64,000 nucleotides of DNA from Caballeronia sp. Lep1P3 (lineage in GTDB: Bacteria; Pseudomonadota; Gammaproteobacteria; Burkholderiales; Burkholderiaceae). The first letter of the stretch is position 1. Each line of letters starts with the position of its first letter. Where the stretch lies: positions 755,396-819,395 of the forward strand of contig NZ_CP084267.1 in assembly GCF_022879595.1 (NCBI RefSeq), in the 5' to 3' direction. This document shows, in pieces, positions 34,711-42,439 of this stretch. A program made the position numbers and the translations under genes. The notes beneath the pieces were generated by a model, which worked only from the letters and a program-made list of their open reading frames with translations, did no database searches and had not been told where the DNA came from.

Positions 34711-35075
34711 GCCGTGCGTCGCCTCGTCCTTATGTACAGCCCAATTCGGGTCAGTACATCATACTTTCAACGACGATACGCGCAAAGTATGCTTCGGTAA
34801 GCTAATCATGTTTCCTGCAAGAGAAACACTTATAGATTCATCGAGATATATAATTGCTGCATTCCTTATCAAGCTGAAATTCGGATTTTTCTCAAACGCC
34901 CCATACCTGTTGAAGCAGCATAGGTCGTTAGCGATACCGTCCTGCGCCGGGGAAACCGCCGAACGGCAGCCTGCCGTTGCCAAAGCGCAGCTTGCAAGAC
35001 TTCAGGCGCTTGCCGCTCGCGTCGGCCGTCGCGTCGCGTGTCGGGTTGTCGTTGATATCGGCGACGGGCGGTCCG
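34536..35075. repeat. Direct repeat copy B: phage tail L 3' end + vgrG leader + vgrG 5' end
   Basis: Partner of 28229-28768. In this copy vgrG is complete. The repeat pair brackets the whole cassette of about 6.3 kb, as expected if modules were duplicated in tandem or exchanged by homologous recombination. Confidence 0.8.
34711..34927. other. AT-rich vgrG leader
   Basis: About 215 bases of lower GC upstream of vgrG, partly conserved with 28404-28618. It holds AT-rich stretches suited to a promoter (for example around 34830-34860), but I cannot fix a -10/-35 pair. Confidence 0.4.
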
Positions 35076-35564
35076 GCGTAGCCGCAGCCGGTCCCCGCGA
35101 TCGCGCCACGGACAGGCGTTGCACACGACCTGTCGGCGCGGCAGTAAGACGCCTTCGACATCAATCGGCGCAGCCAACTCGAACCCGACGATATCGAGCG
35201 ATTCACGCACCTTCTGGTTGACCGCGAACAGGTCGTCGTTGAAGTGGTCGGCGGGATTCGCGAACGGATTGCCGTTCGCGAAGTTGGCCGCGTCGAGATA
35301 ACGCGCGAGCGTGCGCTTACGCGTGACGGGGCATCCAACGAGGTCGCTGTACTGATGACACATCGCCGAGACGATGTCGATCACATTCGCCACCGCGAGG
35401 CGCGGATGGGGTAATGCGCCTCGAGCCTTCCACTCGAAACCGGTCGCACGCACGGGATAGCGGACATACGTCACGCCTTGCCAGATCACATCGCCGCCGA
35501 GCCTGTTGGTCCCGGCGTGAAAGCGCAGCACCTGATCGATATGGCGCGTGCTCTTGACGCTCAT
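34928..35564 (-). pseudogene. Phage minor tail protein L (lambda gpL-like), frameshifted
   Basis: N-terminal part reads VLRFHAGTNRLGGDVIWQG, YPVRATGFEWKARG, VTRKRTLARYLDAANFANGN, VEGVLLPRRQVVCNACPWR, the typical gpL pattern. After CPWRDRG the frame changes; in the next frame it continues TGCGYAGPPVADINDNP, KLRFGNGRLPFGGFPGAG to a stop at 34928. Removing one base from the CCCC run at 35093-35096 (GGGG in the gene) repairs the frame. Its start overlaps the end of a tail-M remnant (ATGA). Confidence 0.75.
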
Positions 35565-35615
35565 AAAAACACCTGCTCGAACGTGAACGACAGTTCATAG
35601 AGCAGCGAGCCCTGA
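35561..35615 (-). pseudogene. Phage minor tail protein M, 3' remnant
   Basis: About 17 codons read QGSLLYELSFTFEQVFL before TGA. SxTFEQVF is the usual C-terminus of lambda-gpM-type tail proteins, and in lambda-like phages M directly precedes L, as here. The rest has been replaced by the lysR remnant. Confidence 0.5.
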
Positions 35616-35619
35616 GCCA

Positions 35620-36516
35620 CGGCGGCGCGCGAAAAGCCTCCACGAAATAGTCGATGAAAGCGCGGATGCGCGGCACCGCTTGCCGCTCGGGAAGATCCAC
35701 GACATGAATCGCGGTATCGTCCTTCGCTTCGTATTAGGGCAGGAGCCACACGAGATCGCCACGGCGAATCGCAGGCAAGGCCAGATGTTCGGCGAGCCGC
35801 ATGATGCCGACTCCGGCCACGCATAGCTGGAAGAGCGTGGTGCCGTCGGTGCTGCGAAAGCTGCCGCGAACCGCCACGCGTTCGAGCCGGCCGTTGACGA
35901 TGAACGGCCACTGGTTCAGATGCTCGCGCGGCGATTCCCATGTGAGACACGCGTGCTTGCCGAGGCCCTGCGGCGTCACCGGCTGGCCGTGCGCTGCGAT
36001 TTAGCCCGGCGAAGCCACGACGATGCGTTGAAGGTCGCAGAGCTTTCTGCTGCGCAGCGACGAGTCTTGCAGGCGGCCCATGCGGACCGCGACATCGAAA
36101 TTGTCTTTCGATGAGATTGACGTTCGAATCCGATAGCGAAAAGTGCATGCACAGCTTCGGATAGGTGGCGATGAAGGCGGGGATGGCTGGCACGAGTTGA
36201 TCCATGCCGAAGGCGTGAGGCGCGCTGACGCGCAGATTGCCCGTCGGCTCGCTCGAACGCACTTGCGCCTCTCGGCTTCTTCCAGACCGTCGAGGATGTC
36301 GTTACACGACATGAGAAAGCGCTCGCCTTCGCTCGTCAGACGCTACATGCGCGTCGAACGATGCAGCAATTGCACGCCCAGCCGGCCTTCCAGACTGTTC
36401 ACGCTCTGGCTGACGAACGGCTGGCTCACGTTCAGAAGATTAGCCGCAGCGGTGAAGCCCCCGGCTTCCACTACGGCCTTGGATACGCGCATCTCCAGCA
36501 GTCGTTCATCTTTCAT
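35620..36516 (-). pseudogene. Degraded LysR-type regulator gene
   Basis: From ATG 36516 the winged-helix start is clear: SKAVVEAGGFTAAANLLNVS, QPFVSQSVNSLEGRLGVQLL, then HRSTRM and an in-frame TAG. It resumes with RLTSEGERFLMSCNDILDGL. Later pieces of the effector-binding domain (LRVSAPHAFGMDQLVPAIPAF; FDVAVRMGRLQDSSLRS; WPFIVNGRLERVAVRG) lie in different frames with further stops at about 36002 and 35737. At least three nonsense changes and frameshifts make it non-functional. Confidence 0.8.
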
Positions 36517-36531
36517 GTGCGATTCTCGCCA

Positions 36532-37173
36532 TCACGCTTGCGCGATCACTTGCCCGATCGCTGCTTCGAACGTTTCGGGCGGTTGACCGCCGCTCACCAG
36601 ATAGCGCTGGTTGAAGACGATCGCCGGAACGGAGGCAATGCCCATCGCTTCGTTCTCGCGCTCCTGCGCCCGCACTTCGTCCGCGTATGCGCCACTTTGC
36701 AGCACTTCGCGCGCGCGTGCGGCATCGAGTCCGACGGATTGCGCCGTCTCGATCAGCACATCGTGATCGCTCGGGCTTTTGCCTTCGCCGTGATAGGCGC
36801 GCAGCAACGCGAGCTTGAGCAGCACCTGCCTGCCTTCGATGCCCGCCCAGTGCAGCAGCCGATGCGCGTCGAACGTGTTGTACACATGCGTACGCGGACC
36901 GAATGCGAAGCCAACGCTCGCGCCGCGCTCCCGGATCAGCCGTTGCGTCTCTTCGATCTGCGCGGGCGTGCGGCCGTATTTGCGTCCCAGATACTCGACG
37001 ATGACTTCGCCCTCGGGACGCATCTGCGGGTTGAGTTCGAACGGATGAATGACGATTTCCGGCTCGACGACATCCGCAAGGCGCGATAGCGCGATCTGCA
37101 GCGAGGCGAGGCCGATTGCGCACCACGGGCACGCAATGTCGGAAATGAAGTCGATGCGAAGCGGTTGAGTCAT
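36532..37173 (-). CDS. DsbA-family oxidoreductase (FrnE-like)
   Basis: 213 residues, cytoplasmic (no signal peptide). Thioredoxin fold with active site CPWC in DFISDIACPWCAIG, FELNPQMRPEG, and the cis-proline region GIASVPAIVFNQRYLVSGGQ near the C-terminus. FrnE-type proteins catalyse disulfide or isomerisation chemistry in the cytosol. The start at 37173 is fixed by the family N-terminus; the longer frame to 37281 is rejected. Divergent from the tetR gene, which probably controls it. Confidence 0.9.
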   Translation of the reverse strand: MTQPLRIDFISDIACPWCAIGLASLQIALSRLADVVEPEIVIHPFELNPQMRPEGEVIVEYLGRKYGRTPAQIEETQRLIRERGASVGFAFGPRTHVYNTFDAHRLLHWAGIEGRQVLLKLALLRAYHGEGKSPSDHDVLIETAQSVGLDAARAREVLQSGAYADEVRAQERENEAMGIASVPAIVFNQRYLVSGGQPPETFEAAIGQVIAQA

Positions 37174-37283
37174 GAGCGTTCCCGCGCAGTGAGTCGATGA
37201 AGTGCGCAGATTATCGCGAATCGGGTGCGCTCGCCGGGCGCTTTCATCGTCATGCGCTTTTATGTGGACGCGCCTTCTCATGC

Positions 37284-37309
37284 TTCCGGATACTTGTTAG
37301 CATCCGGAA
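37284..37309. promoter_or_regulatory. Operator-like palindrome between DsbA-family and tetR genes
   Basis: TTCCGGAT and ATCCGGAA form a perfect inverted repeat of 8 bp around a 10-bp spacer. It lies 25 bp upstream of the tetR start and in the divergent promoter region, as expected for a TetR-family operator. Confidence 0.65.
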
Positions 37310-37333
37310 AACCCAACGAATCGGAAGGAATGA

Positions 37334-37918
37334 ATGGCTCGGCTCACTCGCGAACAAACTCAGGCACTCACTCGTTCGCGGCTTCTGGCGGTCGCAAGAG
37401 AACATTTCGCACGCGACGGCTACGTAACCGCGTCAGTCGATCGCATTGCCGAAGATGCGGGCTTCAGCAAAGGCGCCGTGTATTCGAATTTCGCGGGAAA
37501 AGACGAATTGTTCCTCGGCGTGCTGGAGGAACACGGCCGACTCAGCGTGAACGAGATTCTCGAAGAATTAAAGGACGCACCGGATATCACAAAGGCCATC
37601 GACCGCATCGCGGCCTGGGCCACGCGCAGTTCCAGCCACGGAAACTGGCCGATGCTGATACTCGAATATTCCCGTGTCGCAAGACCCGACGACACGTTTC
37701 GCAAGTCGCAAGAGAAAGTCTTGCGCGCGCAGTGGAGGGCGCTGGGCGAATTGCTGTTGCAGTTCGACCCGCAACTGCAACTCAAGCCTGAGATTGTCGG
37801 TGCGCTCGTCTTCGAACTGACTTATGCGCCGGCCATGAGCTTCGTCAGCAAGCCCACGTCCGGCGATCTGCTGCGCGTTGCATTGCGCGGACTCTTTGGC
37901 GGGCTACGCACGTCGTAA
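37334..37918 (+). CDS. TetR-family transcriptional regulator
   Basis: 194 residues. The helix-turn-helix is ASVDRIAEDAGFSKGAVYSNF with the usual KDELFL following. The C-terminal helical ligand domain is less conserved (WPMLILEYSRVARPDDTF). GGAAGG lies just before the ATG. The upstream palindrome suggests autoregulation and control of the divergent DsbA-family gene. Confidence 0.92.
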   Translation: MARLTREQTQALTRSRLLAVAREHFARDGYVTASVDRIAEDAGFSKGAVYSNFAGKDELFLGVLEEHGRLSVNEILEELKDAPDITKAIDRIAAWATRSSSHGNWPMLILEYSRVARPDDTFRKSQEKVLRAQWRALGELLLQFDPQLQLKPEIVGALVFELTYAPAMSFVSKPTSGDLLRVALRGLFGGLRTS

Positions 37919-37961
37919 TGCTCGCCGATGCAGCGCCGCCTTCACTCGATGAGAGGAACGC

Positions 37962-38189
37962 TCAGGAACGCATCGCAAAAGGCGGCAAGGGCATGTCGTC
38001 GCCTTCGAGAAATGCAGTCGCGCACCGGACCGCAAAGTTGATCGCGCACTCCTGGTTCGCGAACATGCCGAGCTTGCCGAGCGAGGTCGTATGGCCGTCT
38101 TCCTCGAAGATCGAGGCCGTCGCCACGAAAGCGCCGCCCGCACGCGTAACGTCAGGCTCGAATGCCGCTCCACGGTGGTAGATGATCAT
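37962..38189 (-). CDS. Small conserved hypothetical protein (75 aa)
   Basis: 75 residues: MIIYHRGAAFEPDVTRAGGA, FVATASIFEEDGHTTSLGKL, GMFANQECAINFAVRCATAF. The layout (Y-x-G, beta strands, LGxF, then a helix with AxxFA) resembles the next gene at 38259-38525, so the two look like distant paralogues. Soluble, function unknown. Confidence 0.6.
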   Translation of the reverse strand: MIIYHRGAAFEPDVTRAGGAFVATASIFEEDGHTTSLGKLGMFANQECAINFAVRCATAFLEGDDMPLPPFAMRS

Positions 38190-38258
38190 GATCTGGCTTC
38201 CCCCAAGAAAAATTGATGCGGGCGCCTGCGCCCGGATGACTCGCGTCGCCGCTACGCC

Positions 38259-38525
38259 TCAGGCGGACGCGCGCATGTCGCTGTGCTTCGCCGGGGTCTG
38301 CTGCCAGTTCGAAGGCGGCCGGCGATCGTCGATGGCCGCGATGCCATAGGCGAACGCATAGCGCACGGCGTCTATTTCGCTGGGGAATTCACCGAGGATG
38401 CCGCTGCTGCGCCGCACGCCGCTCGGTCCGCGCACGGCGATAGTCACGGCATACATGAGGCGGTCCACGACGGGGGTGGCGGTGAGTATGTGTCCTTTGT
38501 ACGCGATCTCTTTGCTCTGGCTCAT
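38259..38525 (-). CDS. Small conserved hypothetical protein (88 aa)
   Basis: 88 residues: EIAYKGHILTATPVVDRLMY, AVTIAVRGPSGVRRSSGILG, EFPSEIDAVRYAFAYGIAAI, then a polar tail. Related in pattern to the neighbour at 37962-38189. GAGAAG lies just upstream of ATG 38525. No characterised family known to me. Confidence 0.6.
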   Translation of the reverse strand: MSQSKEIAYKGHILTATPVVDRLMYAVTIAVRGPSGVRRSSGILGEFPSEIDAVRYAFAYGIAAIDDRRPPSNWQQTPAKHSDMRASA

Positions 38526-39018
38526 CTTCTCTCAGGTTCATGTCTGGAACGGCTCATCGTGGAGGCGTTCTCGATCGTTGTAGGACGGTTCGATTCACGA
38601 GGACAACTTATCGACCGTTCGTAATATGTCGAAGTTTTGACGACGTCGACAACATTACCGACATCGATCTGACGATGCATCAGCTTTAACGTCTCGTTAC
38701 CAATGTGGAGAGACTCCTTAATTCGTACTTAAACGCATCGCGCGTTCTTCAACGCACGCTTGGCGATCGCGGCGCGCTAGCCGATGCTAAAAGCTCGGTA
38801 AGCGCCCGGCTTCTTCCGACGCGCGCGTAAAGGCAATCGGTAGATTCGCCGTGAACGTTGTACCGATCTTTTCAATGAATGGCGGCCGAGCCAGCTATGC
38901 GAGAATCGTCGGACCTCGAGTACCGACGCACTGACTGCCCACGCCCGCTTCGATTCGCAACTCGCTCGTCTGGATCTTCGAGCCATTCGAGCGCGATCCG
39001 ACATTCATACGAAAGCGC
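38526..39018. other. Interval without a firm gene
   Basis: About 490 bases. From 38580 to 38760 it is relatively AT-rich with many TCG/GAC words but no strong hairpin terminator. From about 38900 a frame leads into the gene at 39019, but a TGA at about 38933 interrupts it. May contain promoters for the flanking genes. Confidence 0.4.
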
Positions 39019-39321
39019 ATGTTCGGGTGCGACGCCGCGTATCTCGACGGCATGCTGTGTCTCGTCGCGGCGGATCGCGAAAAGCCGTGGAACGGGCTTC
39101 TCGTCTGCACGTCGCAAGACCGTCACGCCGCGCTCATCGATGCGATGCCGGCTCTCGCACCGCATCCGGTCCTCGGCAAATGGCTCTACGTCGCGCAGGA
39201 TCACCCGGCGTTCGAAGCCGTGGCGCAGCGCGTGACCGATCTGGTGCTCGCGCGCGATCCGCGCATCGGTGTGGCGCCGAAACCGCGCAAGGCAGCGCGC
39301 ACAAAGCAGTTCAACGACTAA
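39019..39321 (+). CDS. Hypothetical protein, possibly 5'-frameshifted
   Basis: 100 residues from ATG 39019: MFGCDAAYLDGMLCLVAADR, KPWNGLLVCTSQDRHAALID, HPVLGKWLYVAQDHPAFEAV. The RKRMFGxxAxxxDGM start is reminiscent of TfoX N-terminal/MmcQ-like small domains. Coding-like sequence in the same frame continues upstream (LVWIFEPFERDPTFIRKR) without a start codon, then hits a stop. A frameshift upstream or a truncated gene is likely. Confidence 0.45.
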   Translation: MFGCDAAYLDGMLCLVAADREKPWNGLLVCTSQDRHAALIDAMPALAPHPVLGKWLYVAQDHPAFEAVAQRVTDLVLARDPRIGVAPKPRKAARTKQFND

Positions 39322-39337
39322 TGCAGGTCAAACGGAC

Positions 39338-40240
39338 ATGACAACATCCATCGCCGCACGGGGCGGCCAGCTTCCACTTGCGAGCATCGGCTGCGTGCTC
39401 GCGTCGATGTTCTGCTTCGCGATCGTCGATGCGCTCGCGAAAGCCGTTGCGCTTCACTATCCGGCGAACGAAGTCACGTTCTTTCGCATGCTGTTCGGCG
39501 TCGTTCCCGCATTCGCGATGTGCTGCGCGGGCAAGCGTTCCTTCGCGGATCGCATGCGAACGCTCGATCTCAAAGGACAAACGGGCCGCGCGCTCACGCT
39601 GCTGTGCGCCTCCGGCTGCTTCTTCGCGGGGCTGCCGTACATTCCGCTCGGCGAGGCCGTCGCGATCGCGTATTCGGAGACGCTGATCGTCGTCGCGCTC
39701 GCGCCGCTGATCCTGCGCGAAAAGATGACGGCGCGCGGCGCATGCGCGGCGTTCGTCGGCTTCGCGGGCGTGCTTCTCATCGTGCGGCCCGGCGGCGGGC
39801 AGACGAACTGGCTCGGGCCGCTGCTCTTGATTGGCTGCGCGCTCTTCGGCGCGCTGTCGATCATGCAGATCAAGCGCATCCGCGCCACCGACGATTCGCG
39901 CACGACGGTGCTCTTTTTCAGCGCGGTCGGCGCCATCGTGACCGCGTGCACGCTTCCCTTCGCATGGAAGACGCCGACGCTCGACGCACTCGTCATCATG
40001 GCGCTGCTCGGCGCGTTTGCCACCGCGGGCCAGTTGCTGATGACGGTCGCGTATCGCCGCGCCGACGCGGGCGCGCTCGCGCCGTTCAACTACACGAGCA
40101 TCGCGTGGGCGGCCCTCTTCGGCTACACGGTGTGGGAAGAAACCATCGAGCCGCTGCCGCTTGCGGGCATCGCGCTCATCGTCGGCAGCGCGATGGCGGT
40201 CGCGTGGCAGCGCAAGTTACCGGAAGGACCGAACGCATGA
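39338..40240 (+). CDS. DMT-superfamily (EamA) inner-membrane transporter
   Basis: 300 residues with ten hydrophobic segments in two EamA repeats (ASMFCFAIVDALAKAVALHY with FFRMLFG; later ALFGALSIMQIKRI and YTSIAWAALFGYTVWEE). Members export amino acids and other metabolites. The stop overlaps the next start (ATGA), so it is coupled to the D-threonine-aldolase-like gene. The transported compound may be related to that enzyme's substrate or product. Confidence 0.88.
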   Translation: MTTSIAARGGQLPLASIGCVLASMFCFAIVDALAKAVALHYPANEVTFFRMLFGVVPAFAMCCAGKRSFADRMRTLDLKGQTGRALTLLCASGCFFAGLPYIPLGEAVAIAYSETLIVVALAPLILREKMTARGACAAFVGFAGVLLIVRPGGGQTNWLGPLLLIGCALFGALSIMQIKRIRATDDSRTTVLFFSAVGAIVTACTLPFAWKTPTLDALVIMALLGAFATAGQLLMTVAYRRADAGALAPFNYTSIAWAALFGYTVWEETIEPLPLAGIALIVGSAMAVAWQRKLPEGPNA

Positions 40241-41385
40241 ACACAGCACACAGCCCGAAGCTCGATGCCATCGACACACCGGCCGCGCTCATCGACGTCG
40301 AACGCATGCAGCGCAACATCGCGCGCATGCAGACGCGCATGGACGAACTCGGCGTGCGGTTTCGCCCGCACGTGAAGACGACGAAATGCGTGGACGTGGT
40401 GCGCGCGCAGATCGCGGCGGGCGCGCAGGGCATCACCGTGTCGACGTTGAAGGAAGCCGAGGCGTTCTTCGCGGCGGGCATCGGGGACATTCTGTACGCA
40501 GTCGGCATCACGCCGTCGAAGCTGCCGCGCGCGCTCGCGCTCAGGCAACGCGGCTGCGATCTCAAGCTGATTCTCGACAATGCGGCTGCGGCGAATGCCG
40601 TCGTTGAATTCGGCAAGGTGCACGGACACGCGTTCGAAGTGTGGCTGGAAGTGGACACGGACGGGCATCGCTCAGGGCTCGCGCCGGGCCATGACGCACT
40701 GATCGAAGTGGGCCGCACGCTGCAGGATGGCGGCGTCGAAGTGGGCGGCGTGATGACGCACGCAGGCTCCAGCTACGAACTGCACGACGTCGAAGCGCTT
40801 GCCGCGCTCGCCGAACAGGAGCGCGCCGGATGCGTCCTCGCGGCGGAGCGTCTGCGCGCGGCGGGCGTCGTGTGCAAGACGGTGAGCGTCGGCTCGACGC
40901 CCACCGCCCTGCATGCGCGGGAACTGCCGGGCGTGGACGAAGTGCGCGCCGGCGTCTATGTATTCTTCGATCTCGTGATGCGCAACGTCGGCGTATGCGG
41001 CACGAACGACATCGCGCTAAGCGTATTGGCGAGCGTGATCGGTCATCAGCCGGACAAGGGCTGGGTCATCGTCGATGCGGGATGGATGGCCCTGAGCCGC
41101 GACCGAGGCACCGCGAAGCAGTCGCACGATTTCGGCTACGGCCTCGTATGCGCGCTCGACGGCACGCCGATCGCTGGCGCCGCGTTCGTCGGCGCGAATC
41201 AGGAACACGGCATCGTCGCAATCGAGCCGCACGATGCGGATGCGCTCGCAACGCGCTTTCCGCTCGGCATGAAGCTGCGCATCCTGCCGAATCACGCGTG
41301 CGCGACGGGCGCGCAATTTCCGGAGTATTACGCCGTCATGCCTGAGGGCCACGTCGCGGTATGGAGCAGGTTTCACGGCTGGTAA
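40237..41385 (+). CDS. D-threonine aldolase / D-serine dehydratase-like PLP enzyme
   Basis: 382 residues. Alanine-racemase-type barrel with the PLP lysine in RPHVKTTKC (Lys47) and a beta-domain. A metal site HxC is near the C-terminus (NHACATG, His353 and Cys355). This combination is that of the fold-type III D-threonine aldolase, D-serine dehydratase (DSD1) and D-threo-3-hydroxyaspartate dehydratase group. Reaction choice within the group cannot be made from sequence alone. Translationally coupled to the DMT transporter. Confidence 0.87.
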   Translation: MNTAHSPKLDAIDTPAALIDVERMQRNIARMQTRMDELGVRFRPHVKTTKCVDVVRAQIAAGAQGITVSTLKEAEAFFAAGIGDILYAVGITPSKLPRALALRQRGCDLKLILDNAAAANAVVEFGKVHGHAFEVWLEVDTDGHRSGLAPGHDALIEVGRTLQDGGVEVGGVMTHAGSSYELHDVEALAALAEQERAGCVLAAERLRAAGVVCKTVSVGSTPTALHARELPGVDEVRAGVYVFFDLVMRNVGVCGTNDIALSVLASVIGHQPDKGWVIVDAGWMALSRDRGTAKQSHDFGYGLVCALDGTPIAGAAFVGANQEHGIVAIEPHDADALATRFPLGMKLRILPNHACATGAQFPEYYAVMPEGHVAVWSRFHGW

Positions 41386-41543
41386 GGCGCGACGTGTCAT
41401 TGCGGGCGCTTATTCGCGACACTGTCACACGCATATGGCACGCTCTTTTTTTGCGCCTTACACTGCGCAGCGCGGTGAATGTTGCGTTCGAAGCACGAGC
41501 GTTCGTCATCGCGACGTCATGACTTTTCCTCTGCGAGCTTCCG

Positions 41544-41705
41544 ATGAAAACTGCCTTCAAGAAGACCCTCGTGCTGTTCGTGCTCGCGGCGTTCGCTGCG
41601 CCTACGCTGTCGTTTGCGGCGGCCGAGTATCCGGCCAACCAGAAGCGTCCCGCTTACAGCAAGACGCACAAGCATCACAAACATCACAAGAAAGCGGCGG
41701 AATAA
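41544..41705 (+). CDS. Small exported His/Lys-rich protein (53 aa)
   Basis: 53 residues. The signal peptide KKTLVLFVLAAFAAPTLSFA is followed by mature AAEYPANQKRPAYSKTHKHH and KHHKKAAE. The HKHHKHHKK tail could bind divalent metals. A strong hairpin terminator begins 19 bp after the stop. The minus strand is not better coding. No known family. Confidence 0.6.
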   Translation: MKTAFKKTLVLFVLAAFAAPTLSFAAAEYPANQKRPAYSKTHKHHKHHKKAAE

Positions 41706-41723
41706 ATTCGCCACGCAAGAAGA

Positions 41724-41759
41724 AACGCGGCCGCTGCAAGCGATTGCAGCGGCCGCGTT
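41724..41759. terminator. Bidirectional hairpin terminator
   Basis: Perfect 16-bp stem (AACGCGGCCGCTGCAA and its complement) with a GCGA tetraloop, between convergent genes. A-rich flank on the left gives a U-rich tail for minus-strand transcripts; TTCGTT on the right serves plus-strand ones. Confidence 0.8.
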
Positions 41760-41762
41760 CGT

Positions 41763-42380
41763 TCAGCCGGCGTCGCCCGAACTGATCACCGACTGCATGC
41801 TCACCAGCAGCTTGCGCAGATACCGAAAGAGCCCGACGACATCGCCGAACGCGATGAAGCCCTGCTCGCTCCCATCGCCGAAGAGCGCGCGGCCATCGAG
41901 CGTCTTATCGATGATGAGCCCGCCATACGCCGCATGCGGCACGTATTCGTTCTCGCCGATGTGAAAGCGGTCGCCGTTCACGGCGGCACTGCGCAGACGC
42001 ATGAGGAACTGGACCTCGGGCGTGCGCGAACTCGAAAGACGATGAACGTCGAAGAAATCCGCCACCGCGAGGATCGCGTTGGTGCACGGCACGTGCAGCG
42101 CGAACGTCATGCGTTGCGCGGCATCGTCGAAGCTCGGCCACGATGGCGGCGCATCGGATGGCTCCTCCTTCATCGGCATGCCGTCTTCGCTGTGCGCATG
42201 CGCTTCCGGATGCCCATGTCGATGCGCGACGAGCCGCGCCACCGCGCTCAGGTCGGGCGCGCGCTCGCCGTGATCGATCCAGTCGGCGAGCAGGCCGGCG
42301 TGCGCGTAGAGCGAGAGCAGCTGCGCGTCGATGAACGCGACGCCGAGCCTGCATGGGTCGAGATGTGTCGTGTCGGGCAT
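41763..42380 (-). CDS. Hypothetical protein (205 aa)
   Basis: 205 residues, soluble, with a His-rich central loop (HRHGHPEAHAHSEDG) and conserved-looking HVPCTNAILAVADFFDVHRL, PEVQFLMRLRSAAVNGDRFH, FGDVVGLFRYLRKLLVSMQS. AGGAGACGACG precedes the ATG. It lies downstream of the porin gene in the same direction (59-bp gap), so co-transcription is possible. No family recognised. Confidence 0.65.
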   Translation of the reverse strand: MPDTTHLDPCRLGVAFIDAQLLSLYAHAGLLADWIDHGERAPDLSAVARLVAHRHGHPEAHAHSEDGMPMKEEPSDAPPSWPSFDDAAQRMTFALHVPCTNAILAVADFFDVHRLSSSRTPEVQFLMRLRSAAVNGDRFHIGENEYVPHAAYGGLIIDKTLDGRALFGDGSEQGFIAFGDVVGLFRYLRKLLVSMQSVISSGDAG

Positions 42381-42439
42381 CGTCGTCTCCTTTTCTTGTT
42401 GAATGACCCCGACACGCAAAAACCGCACCCGCGAAAGCG

